Shown here: piece by piece, positions 54,621 to 64,000 of the stretch
How positions within the stretch are numbered: the stretch's first letter is position 1
Layout: each line of letters begins with the position of its first letter
Assembly (NCBI RefSeq): GCF_018687715.1
Contig: NC_056762.1
Coordinates: 27,406,364 to 27,470,363 of the forward strand
From: Carya illinoinensis
Lineage: Eukaryota > Streptophyta > Magnoliopsida > Fagales > Juglandaceae
Reading direction: 5' to 3'
Length of the DNA stretch: 64,000 nt
Made by a program: the position numbers and the translations under genes
The notes under the pieces: generated by a model
Told to the model about the DNA's origin: nothing
What the model saw: the letters and a program-made list of their open reading frames with translations, nothing else
Databases searched by the model: none

Positions 54621-54626
54621 ATTATA

Positions 54627-54980
54627 GATCTATGGGGGATGGGGGTTCGCACAATAAATGCGATTATAATATAGATCTAGGGTTGTTCTTGGTGAACATT
54701 CTGAACATCACCAAAGAAAGTAGATCGATGGGGGAGGGGGAATTCACACAGGAGGAACTATGGAGAAGAGGGGGGGTTCGCTCAACGACTAAAATCGCAC
54801 TAGGGTTGGTTTGGGGGGCTGTGGGGAAGAACAATCCAGACCGATGGGAGGGGGGATTCTGTTCACGAGGGAGAGGAGATCAATGGGAGGGAGGAATTAT
54901 GTTCTAGACTCATGAGGAAGAAGGTCTCGCTTTCGATTCTGTTCATGGGGAATCGAGGATTGATGGGAGGGAGTTGATCT
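54627..54980. repeat. Degenerate GATCNATGGGNG-type repeats, five copies
   Basis: At about 54627, 54723, 54839, 54878 and 54955 the text GATC(T/G/A)ATGGG(G/A)G is followed by G-rich sequence and often TTC(G/A)CACA. Copies are about 40-115 bp apart. Its origin is unclear. Confidence 0.5.
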
Positions 54981-57900
54981 ATTTGCTCAGAGGCGATGGG
55001 AGGTGGAAAAGGCTGAGAGGGGGAGAGGGTGGATGATAGGGCAGATCAATTCACTAGAATGAGATGTTCCAATTGGACTGGACTTCTTTTAAATCGGGTT
55101 TGCTACATCATGTGTGTGTGGTGTGTTCTCGTAAAACCGGCCTAGGAATAGAATAATGGCAAGGGAACGGATTGGGCCAATTCCATTATTTTGAATCCCT
55201 CTTGCAGGCAGGAAGAATTATTAATACAGGTAGATAAGAGGGGGGCTTATCCTAAGAATGCCTTATATTGGCAATCATTGATCAGCTGTTGGGACCCATT
55301 GAACTTTTGGTCCGAAACTGGGGTCAATGCTTATGGGTTGGGCCCATATGGTACCTTCCTTCCTCATGAATTCGAATGGAAGTTGCGCCCCTTTGTTCCT
55401 TTCTATGACAACTCTGAATAACGTACCCCATATACCTGTCCTTTCATCCAAATCGATATAAAACATAGTCCTCTAGGCCAATTTAATCGGTATTGATCAT
55501 ACTGTGTTTTCTTCTTGTCTATGGATGCCTTTATAGATTGCACAAAATGCATTGTGCTCATCCTACCTACCTTCCTTTTAAGGTTTTAACTCAGAGAGAG
55601 AGAGAGAGAGAACTTGGTGAAATGGCTGAATAACTAAAAAAAAGAAGAGATATTTAGGAATATTGTTGCATGCTAATGAACTATATCATCAATCATTGTT
55701 AATAGTTTCAACTCAGTCCCTTCTTCTCTTTGTTGTATGCTCAAATTCTGAGAAGGAAAATTAAGTGATTTGTGCATAAACACGTGGTTAGAAATCCACG
55801 TTAAGAATGATTTGTCGACATCTCACTTGAATTATCTTTGTATATAGATATACCAGATTATAAAAAATAAAGTATTTAGAAACCATCACATGGATTTAAT
55901 CAAGTTGGCGTCTAGCGCAAAACTCAATTCAATAACGCAATCATTTTCCATCAACCTCACAAAATTGCATATAATTGACTCTGTCGTATATGCCAGTTGG
56001 GGAGTGGAAATACCCTTTGATTACATACATAATCCTACCCACATAAACTCAACAAAAGAATGCGTATTTTTCTTAAAACGTCAAATAGCAAGATCCCTTT
56101 TCTATCGCATTCTCATACATTTGTACATTATTTCTTCCTCCTTGCTTCAGTCCCAATCCAAAATGTATATGAAAAGTAAGACACTGCCACAGGGAATGAG
56201 TGAGGGTCTTTTGTTTTTATCTTCCATTTCTTGATAGCAAAACTAAGGGGACATGGATGAGAGGAAGATGATAAGGACAAGGGCGTGGATCGTGCAAGGC
56301 CATGAAAAAGAGAGGCAAAAGTTGGATAAGAACAAAGGGAGGCCGACCCAATTTTCATATTCATAGATGTGGAGGCCTTACCCTTGATTAATTTGTTTCT
56401 TGCAATCAATTAAAAAATAGTATGTCAAGGAAAAAAAATAATGGATATTGGTATACCCCGGTCTTTTCAGACGGCTACCATGTACCAAATATAGTCCTTG
56501 TTATATAGAAAGCCAAGTCAGCTATACTGATCCATTTATGCTTGGTTTCTTGGTGAAGCTTCTAAAATTCCCTTTCTTTTCCCTAAAAAAAGGGGGCAAA
56601 AAATAAAATTCTCATGGTAACAATGAGTTAGAGATAGAGAGGATCAAATCACCTTTACTTATATAAGTACTACAGTAATAAAGAAATCTTATAAAAGTAT
56701 GCTTGCAAATTGGTGTATATAATATGTTAGATTAATTTTATGATAAAAATAATTTTATAATCTAACATATCAAATTAAATCATATTTGTTTGTGAATTTA
56801 TTTTTTGTAAATCTATTTATAAGTAAAGCATTTATCATATAAATCAAATGGACTCTTTCTTATTTTGTTTTTTGTTTTTCTTCTTGGGAAAGAAAAATAC
56901 AACTCTCGGATCTCATCTTCGAATGGAAGATAACATGAGAATCGATATCATTGCATGAAAGATGACTACCAACAGCTCGGATGAAGGTTCGATTCCTTTA
57001 TGCAATTCAATAACTAGTGTATAAATTTGTAGTAGAAAAGTCCGCAGCATGGGTGGAGCTTATTTTGAAGGAACTGCAATAACTAACTAGGGAGTTAGTT
57101 ATCTTGGAAAGGCTGCTGAATACATACATTAATTATTAAATATTTTATATTTCTTTCTCCGGGAAAGTTTGAAACATTAAAAATGCCATGTGCCACTCCG
57201 CGACAAAACTCAGTCCTTGCGTTGCCCTCAAGGCACCAACGATGGCAGAGATAAGTAGATAAAAAGTCAAATGATATTTTCAGTGGTGTGATGGTGATGC
57301 GTAATTTTATTAAAAAAATAAGTAAATATAATATTTATATAAAAAATTAAATTTTTAATTGTAAATTTTATTTTTTTTTAAGAGTAATACTACATACAGT
57401 CGTAGAGTGTGTAAACACCAGACAACTATTTTGAAAAAAAGTATGGTTTATAATTAAAAAGTTAATTCTTTTTCATATGACTCTCGTAATAATTCATTTT
57501 TTTCAAAGAGACTGTACAGTACTTGCATAACCTGACTGTAAATATCATTTTTTTTTTAAAGTGATTGTACATTTTATAATTATATATGACATTACTCTTG
57601 TATGTTAATAATCAACAGTAAATTTTAGAAAGACCAATTTCTAGTGGCACAATCAGATCTTGAGATGCAGAGAATGAAAAAAAAAAGGGGGGGAAGCATC
57701 CACCCATTAGAAGTCCAACCTATAACCATTAAAAATGAAATTTGAGTCAAAGGAAGACTCAAAAAGAAAAGAAAAAGAATAATAACTCGTGAAAGAGCCC
57801 GTCACATGCTTATAACTTGTCTCTCTATTTTAACTATTTTGTTAAATTTTGACTGGAAAAAGACGTCACCTTAATGCATTAACCTGATATAAGGATTTGA

Positions 57901-58794
57901 ATTGGTATAGGGGCAGTCCACATTTTTGACTAATTCAATGAGCCCCTATTTTCACCCTCTATCATTGAACATGCCTTTATTTTAGTTCTGCCCTTTTCTG
58001 GTTCTTATATCCATTCTACATTTATCAAATCTCGTCAATCTAATCTAAAAGAGAGGAGGATGAAATATCAAACATGTCGAATCTTGGAAATTAAGACTCC
58101 ATAAAAATATTTATTTATTTATTTACTTTTCATTAAAAAAGTAAAGTATTTGAGTTAACAATTTTATTAGATTTAAAAAATTAAAAAAAAAAAGGAAAAA
58201 GTTGGGTAAAAATATTATAAAATTAAAATTATGTTATAAAATCATTTTTTAAAGATTATTTTTGTTTTAAAATTTGAAAATGTTGATTGTCTTTTGTGTT
58301 TTATCGAGAGGTTTGAAAAAATTATAATGATTAGATAAAAAGTATGAGAGAAACTGAAAATATTTATATTTGAATAATATTTAAATTTTAAAATAAGACG
58401 AATTGACTATAGTGGACTCACAGTCCATTCGTGAACTAATAATATTTTGTCAAAACCCTAACACAGCCAAAAGCTCTCTCTCCCTTTCTCTCTAGAGTCT
58501 CACTGCCAGCCAAAACTAAGCCAGAGAGGGGGTGGAACTTCAGCTCCTCCCTCCCTCCTCCCATTTGTTTAGACTAGATAGTGTGTAGCAATTTTCTTTT
58601 TAAGTTTCTGTTGTGTTTTCTATCCAAAATGTGGTGAAACGTCGATATGTTGTTCTCCAAAGCCCAGCAAGCACCACACGCCTCATTGCAGAATTCTCAA
58701 GCCGCCGATCCTTCATACGAGTGAAGGATTTTTTCGAACAGAGTAGCGTGTAAAGTGTGCGTGAGCTCCACGCACTACCGCATAAGAAAGCTCA
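54981..58794. other. Spacer, mostly AT-rich
   Basis: No gene is supported. A 76-codon frame (55191-55421, ending PYGTFLPHEFEWKLRPFVPF) is not recognised and may be a gene fragment. A (GA)n run at about 55592-55612. Near 58225-58400 there is a decayed copy resembling the middle of the 50220 MITE. Confidence 0.4.
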
Positions 58795-59985
58795 TGTTGC
58801 CACCATGCGCAGCATTTCTAGGACTAGGGCTCTTAGTTTCTTTAAACCCGATTGTCCATTGCACTTATAGGGTGGCGTGTGTCCCTTACGCTGCACCATA
58901 GTCTAGGGGTGCAAAATCGACCCATTTTGGTTCAGTTTTTGGGTAAAACCTCTGCCGACCGATGAGAGGGAAAACAGTGGAGCAACCAACAATAATCGGT
59001 TGACGGGGAGGAGAACAACCGGTCGTATCGATTCCGGCGGTTCACAATCGGATCTTGATTCCCCCCGACAGCGTCGTTCATCTGAGAGAGTAGAGAGAGA
59101 GAGAGAGTTTGCAGAAGAGAGAGAGGATTAGAAACGAAGAAACGGGGAAGAAGAATGAAGAAGACGACAATTTAATATCTAAACAGCGCCGTTTGGTTTA
59201 ATAACAAACGATGTCGTTTAATTTATGTATAAAATACAAATATAGGAGTAAAATGACGCCGTTAAACTTAAGTGGAACTGTGTCATTTCATATTGATATA
59301 ATTAAAAAAAAAAAGTATTATTACATCGGCCGGTTCAGCGGTTTGAGCCGGCCTCAAACTGCGAGCAAACTGACGATAGTCGGTTTTGCTAAAACTTTGT
59401 CGCTCACCCCGTTTTCTTAGTAGTTTCGGCCGGTTTTGGCCTCTAGCGGCTGGTCTAAGTCGGTCATGATCAATTCTACGGTTTCTTGTACACCCCTACC
59501 ATAATCTCTTTGCTTTTGTATCTTTTTCCTGCATAGCTAAAAATGTAGATCTACAGATTTTCAAAACTGTAATTCATCATTTTTATGTCTATCTTTATGA
59601 ATTTTGTTATTTGTTTTTGTTTAGGTAAAAATGAAAAAAGAAATAATCTCTTTGACATTTTGTCTATAGAGTGAAAGTCCTCTCCTCTGGAGAAACTCCT
59701 GCTACCGCCACGCGTAGTATTTTTGGGACCAGGGTCCTCGATTTCATTAGACCCGACCGTCTGCTACACTTCTAGGGAGGTGCGTGTACAGTCTCTTTGC
59801 TTTTGTATATTTTTCCTGCAAGGCTAAAAATATAGATTTACAGTTTTTCAAACTTTAATTCGTTATTTTCACATATATTTTTATGATTTTTATTATTTGC
59901 TTTTGTTTAGGTAAAAATAAAAAAAGAAATAATTTCTTAGACATTTTGTCTATAGGGTGAAAGTCCTCTCATCCTCTAGAGGATA
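58795..59985. repeat. Tandem direct duplication of about 290-300 bp; copy 1 split by a hAT MITE
   Basis: Copy 1 is 58795-58903 plus 59499-59699; copy 2 is 59700-59985. Shared blocks in order: TTGCCACCATGCGCAGCATTT against CTACCGCCACGCGTAGTATTT, TCTCTTTGCTTTTGTAT, TTTTTCCTGCA, GTTTTTGTTTAGGTAAAAAT or GCTTTTGTTTAGGTAAAAAT, ACATTTTGTCTATAG, and GTGAAAGTCCTCTC. Divergence is moderate, so the duplication is old. Confidence 0.8.
58904..59498. mobile_element. hAT-type non-autonomous element, 595 bp
   Basis: Ends TAGGGGTGCAAAA and TGTACACCCCTA are inverted. The 8-bp flanks CCATAGTC (58896-58903) and CCATAATC (59499-59506) differ at one base. GGCCGGTT and CCGGTT motifs repeat below the right end. Same TIR type as 41901-42798, but a different inside, with several GACG/CGCCGTT words. 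Confidence 0.8.
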
Positions 59986-61320
59986 AGGAATGAAATCTCT
60001 GTTTTAGACAGAATGTGTCTCTTAGATAATTTGTCTATAAAGAGGTGTAGAAGTTAAGATCATACCAATTATAAAGAAATTTGTATATTGAAAAAGTTTC
60101 AATAATGATCACAACTGTAATTTCGCTTTCTCAAATAAACGAAGTCTATTTCTTAAAATATAAATATATATACAGTGGACCTAAAAAAAAAAACTTTTGT
60201 TCTTTTGATGCATCCCATAAAATTGAGTTAAACGTTAACGGCAGCTTTGCAACGGTATTTTATGGGTTAGCGGCAGAAGAAATTTGAGAAGATAAACAAC
60301 CACCCTTTGAAGGTCAACCCAAATAATCTGGGAAATTGCCCTTGAATATAAACTCTATTTACAGAATTGCCTACTCGCATTGGCTAACAATCCTCTCAAC
60401 GTGGAATTCCTTGAAAACAAGTTCAGTTTTCTTTACGATAATGGAAGGATTGATTATGTTACAACTTGACCAAATTGGTCGGAGGATCCTTCTTATCGAT
60501 ACATTTCATAAAGGACCAAAAAAAAAAACAACAACGGCCTGAAAACTTTGACCAATATCGATTACGCTTTTAAGATTGATTGAGAACGTTATTAGCAAAT
60601 AAGTTACCCCCCAAAAAAGAAGAAGACAAAAGCAGAAAAAAAAGAGGATAAAATTCATGACAAAAAATCATAATTATATGTCGATTGAGGATGTAGTGAT
60701 GTCGGAGGATGTGATTCTTATGCTTATCTCCCAAATTGTTTGGGTTGATAATGTTTATAAAGAAGTTTTTGCTTCTTATTATTAAAAAAAAAAAAAAATT
60801 GTTCGCTCAAATGATAAGAATCTTAATATTGATGATATCAAATGAAATGATTCACTCTACAATATATTCTGAATTTTATCATTTTTAATAATTTTTTTGG
60901 TGTAATATATTTTTAAAGAAGTTTTATATATAGTCGTAAAATGCGTAAAAGACGTATAGTCGATTTATAAAAGAGTATAATTTATTATTAAAAAATTAAT
61001 TTTTTTATGTAAATTTTATATTTATTTATATTTTAAAAAAATTATTTTCGACTCTAATTATTATTTTTCATATTTTTATATAACAAATTAAACCCCTAAC
61101 ACCATTGGTCGTTGACGATGGAGCTGTAATTGGTGGCTTATTACCCAATTTGCCTGCCTGCCAGCCAGAAGAAGATCTTCTTATCCTTGGATAAAGTATG
61201 AATTAACTCTTGCAGGCTTTGATGACATCTCAACTTATTCTGGTATATACCAAAACTTGAAATTAAAGAAAAAGGTAAAGGAAATACCCACCAAGTAAAA
61301 GAAACAAACAAAACAAACTT
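59986..61320. other. Spacer upstream of the MORN gene
   Basis: AT-rich with A and T runs. No frame above background and no repeat I can name. Confidence 0.55.
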
Positions 61321-61467
61321 GTTCAGTTCTCAGATTTCCTTAAAGGAAGTGGCATTATCAGTAAATTTAGTAAAGCAACAGTCTTTTATTGAAGAACCCC
61401 TCCTTTATATTAGTTCTCAAGGTATCGCTCACTCCCAAACACGAGGAAGTTATTTCGTTCCTCCCCG

Positions 61468-61469
<2 letters not shown>

Positions 61470-61499
<30 letters not shown>
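61470..61499 (+). repeat. (CT)n microsatellite in the presumed 5' UTR of the MORN gene
   Basis: Fifteen CT units 170 bp before the start codon. CT-rich leaders are common in plant genes. Similar CT tracts precede the CK2 beta gene (about 46806-46837). Confidence 0.75.
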
Positions 61500-61503
<4 letters not shown>

Positions 61504-61669
61504 CGCTGCGAAAACCAGAAATCAATACCTCCAAAACAGAAGCATACACAGATATTCGCACCAGGCTGAAACCTTATTAGCTGCGGAAGAAAAGCGGAAG
61601 AAAAAAGAAACCAATAGACCTTTTACACTTGTGCACACAGTAGATACGTATCAATTTTTTTATATGTAA

Positions 61670-63602
61670 ATGCACCAGAAAAAGTCTGAAACTCAACAAG
61701 AAGTCGCTTCCGAGTTGATCCCAACCCCACCACTTTACCTTCCTCCAATCCACCAAAATCACCTCCAAATCCATACCCAATCCAACTCACTAAGCACAAT
61801 CACCTACTTTGTTTCTAACAAAAGCAAACCCCAACCTCATCTCACACTCCAAAACCCACCAACACAACCCCACCAAAACCAGTTTCACCGCGAACCCATT
61901 ACCAGCAATCCCTCAGCTTCACAAACCCTTCATTCTGCGCCTCATAAGAGGCCTATAATGGCCCAAGCACCTTCCACAGTTTCATACTCTTCACCACCAT
62001 CCCCTCTCAATAATTCCCACCACAAAACTTTGGATGTACAATCTTCATCACCATCTTTTTCCCACTCGACTCCTTCGTCTTCAATTTCCTTTGCCAAAAA
62101 AGCACTGGCCTTCAAATCTTTCCGTCATTTGCGATGTCCTCGTTTGCTACGAGCTCGTCTTCGCTTTCTTATCCTCCTTTGCTTGCCTTCTCTTTACTAC
62201 TTCATGTCCAATCCTCGCCGTTCTTTTACCCTTGACTTCCTTTCACTGCTAGCTTTCTCCGCTGCCCTTTTAATTTCTCTCAATCTTGAACTCCCTCGCC
62301 TTCCCTCGATTCGATTATTCTTTGGCCGTTCGTTCCCAATTAAGCTTTTCTCAGCTTCCTGCCCCTCTAAACCGTATCAGCCTGTTCTTTGGTCAATTGG
62401 GTCGAAGCCCAAATTCGTGAAAAGGCCAAATTCAGGGTCATCTGTGCAAGTTTATAGCAATGGGGATGTTTATGAGGGTGAATTCCACAAGGGAAAGTGT
62501 TCTGGAAGTGGAGTTTACCACTATCACATGAGAGGCAGGTATGAGGGTGATTGGATTGATGAGAAGTATGATGGGTATGGGGTTGAGACGTGGGCAAAAG
62601 GTAGCAGGTACCGTGGGCAGTATAGGCAGGGCTTGAGGCATGGGATTGGATTGTATAGGTTCTACACTGGAGATGTCTATGCTGGGGAGTGGTCTAATGG
62701 GCAGTGTCATGGCTATGGAGTCCATACTTGTGTGGACGGGAGCCAGTATGTGGGGGAATTCAAGTGGGGTGTTAAACACGGTCTTGGTCGTTACCATTTC
62801 AGGTGAATTCTTGTAACTTTCGGTTTTTGTATCTTTTCATTAATGGGGTTGTATTAGATTTTGTATGAAGTTCTCTTTGGCACAATGTTGATTCTTGAAG
62901 TTTAGCTTATCCAAACTGCCGAGTGTTTATAAGAATTTTATTTGTTGATAAGCACGTAAAATTTTCTTTAAATTATGTTCAATTGTAGAATCTTACAATC
63001 AGGGGCTAGATAGTGCCCTCGCTGATTGAAAGCGGTGTACAATGCACCTCAATTTGTAATCTCATGATAATTTTTTTTTAATACTGGAGAATTTCAACGC
63101 AAATGGGCCACTGACCTAACTTGAGGAATGGCTCTCTAACATTTTGTGACATTTAATCAGTGGTTTAGTCTCTATCATCTCTCCATGGCATTGCACAAAT
63201 TTTTCTTCTTTACTTATGTCTTCATTCCTAACCTCTAAGTTAAATCATTCCTGATCATGGTGCAATATAAACATGTGGCCAGACGCAAATTGCAGTTTGC
63301 ATGATAGAACATCCTTGCTAATGTGTTTCTTATGATAATGCAGGAACAGGGACACATATGCTGGGGAATATTTTGCAGACAAAATGCATGGTTTTGGAGT
63401 CTATCAGTTTGGAAATGGACATCGGTATGAGGGATCCTGGCATGAGGGAAGAAGGCAGGGACTTGGTTTATACACCTTCAGGAATGGGGAGACACGATCT
63501 GGGCACTGGCAAAATGGGGTTCTTGACATTCCTTGCCTGCAACTCACCTGTCATGGATCTCCCTATGCTGTCAACCATACCAAAGTTCTTAATGCAGTCC
63601 AG
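61670..63602 (+). CDS. Membrane-anchored MORN-repeat protein, 5' part (exons 1-2; continues past the window)
   Basis: Exon 1 (61670-62802) and exon 2 (63344-63602) join in frame across a GT-AG intron, and exon 2 ends with a good donor (CAG then GTAACT) at phase 0. Residues 1-145 are rich in P, S, Q and H and of low complexity. Two hydrophobic segments (about 164-180 and 188-205) would anchor it. From about 258 MORN repeats begin (YSNGDVYEGEFHKGK, GRYEGDWIDEKYDGYG, SRYRGQYRQGLRHGIG, DVYAGEWSNGQCHGYG, SQYVGEFKWGVKHGLG), with two more in exon 2, seven in all. This layout matches the Arabidopsis family around At4g17080, At1g21920 and At1g77660, sometimes annotated as SET7/9-like but lacking a SET domain. 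Some members act in flowering time. ATG 61670 is the first in frame; a later ATG (MAQAPS, residue 98) is possible. Confidence 0.87.
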
Positions 63603-64000
63603 GTAACTGTGGTTGTTTTTCCCTTTTGGTGATAGGATTTTCCTGTGCAATGAAAAACGACTAAACAAAATGAAAAGTAGAATAAGCAAATGTTACTGTT
63701 TGCGTTCACCTTCACTACTAACATGATATAACCAAAAAGATGCCATTTCGGTCCTTTTCTCTTCTGTGCTCTCTCCTTCTCCCTCTTTCTCTATTAAATT
63801 CAATGGAGGACCTGAAAAGTAAAAAGTTTTGAGCAGCTACCATTGCCAGTGGTTGCTATTTGGAAATTGTCTAGAATAATGCCCCTCTGACACAAAACCT
63901 ACCCATCCTTCCATTCCTGGTCATACAAGGCAAATGGCTATACTAATTTGGAAAGTAGCACAATACCTTGTTAGACGGATTTGTAACTCCTATTGAAGTT
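63603..64000 (+). other. Start of intron 2 of the MORN gene
   Basis: Begins GTAACT and remains non-coding to the end of the window. No further exon is visible. Confidence 0.65.

Noticed and set aside
56128..56409. 93-codon minus-strand frame
   Set aside because: No domain, no nearby promoter, and composition typical of spacer.
62367..62797. Antisense open frames opposite the MORN gene
   Set aside because: They are shadows of the MORN repeats.

Overview
This is nuclear DNA of a flowering plant. It holds three intron-bearing eudicot genes, plant-type LTR retrotransposons, plant L1 LINEs with an RNase H tail, SINEs, PIF/Harbinger and hAT elements, and long AT-rich spacers. The repeat style suggests a woody eudicot, perhaps Fagales, but that is a guess. 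No prokaryotic, organellar or CRISPR features were seen.

Bases 1 to about 32,200 are a nest of retroelements with no host gene that I can support. A decayed plus-strand Ty3/Gypsy element (A; Tekay/Del style, tRNA-iMet primer site) spans most of it. Its 5' LTR is broken by a LINE (1-1510). Its gag is split by about 10 kb of long LTR sequence (3465-13564), which itself contains a 1,480-bp solo LTR with perfect 5-bp target duplications (7965-9444). Element A's remaining gag/pol, with the RT core and integrase deleted, runs 13565-15579, and its 3' LTR starts at 15580. That 3' LTR is split by a minus-strand Athila-type element (17471-29162) with two near-identical LTRs, a tRNA-Asp primer site, a purine tract and gag-PR-RT-RNaseH-INT broken by three stops and two frameshifts. 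A second, 5'-truncated LINE with an RNase H domain follows (29448-32222).

Bases 33,011-37,933 hold a 3.6-kb PIF/Harbinger element (TAA target duplication, 15-bp terminal inverted repeats). It keeps its Myb-like ORF1 but has no transposase. Next come a small membrane-protein ORF and a 609-bp Harbinger-type MITE.

Bases 38,678-63,602 are the gene-bearing part, all on the plus strand: (1) a CCDC97/DUF2052 protein (3 exons, 325 aa, 38828-43600), with a complete hAT-type MITE in intron 2; (2) casein kinase II regulatory subunit beta (5 exons, 280 aa, 47038-53150), whose 4.4-kb first intron has taken in a TRIM, a LINE tail, a MITE and a SINE; (3) the 5' part of a membrane-anchored MORN-repeat protein (61670 onward), which leaves the window. 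Between them lie another SINE, a 300-bp tandem duplication split by a second hAT MITE, and unremarkable AT-rich spacer.

I found no convincing new biological system. The most useful results are the dated order of nested insertions, several small non-autonomous elements with exact ends, and a circadian/ABA-type motif cluster upstream of the CK2 beta gene. Exon limits and element ends were read by eye from splice signals, reading frames and direct repeats.
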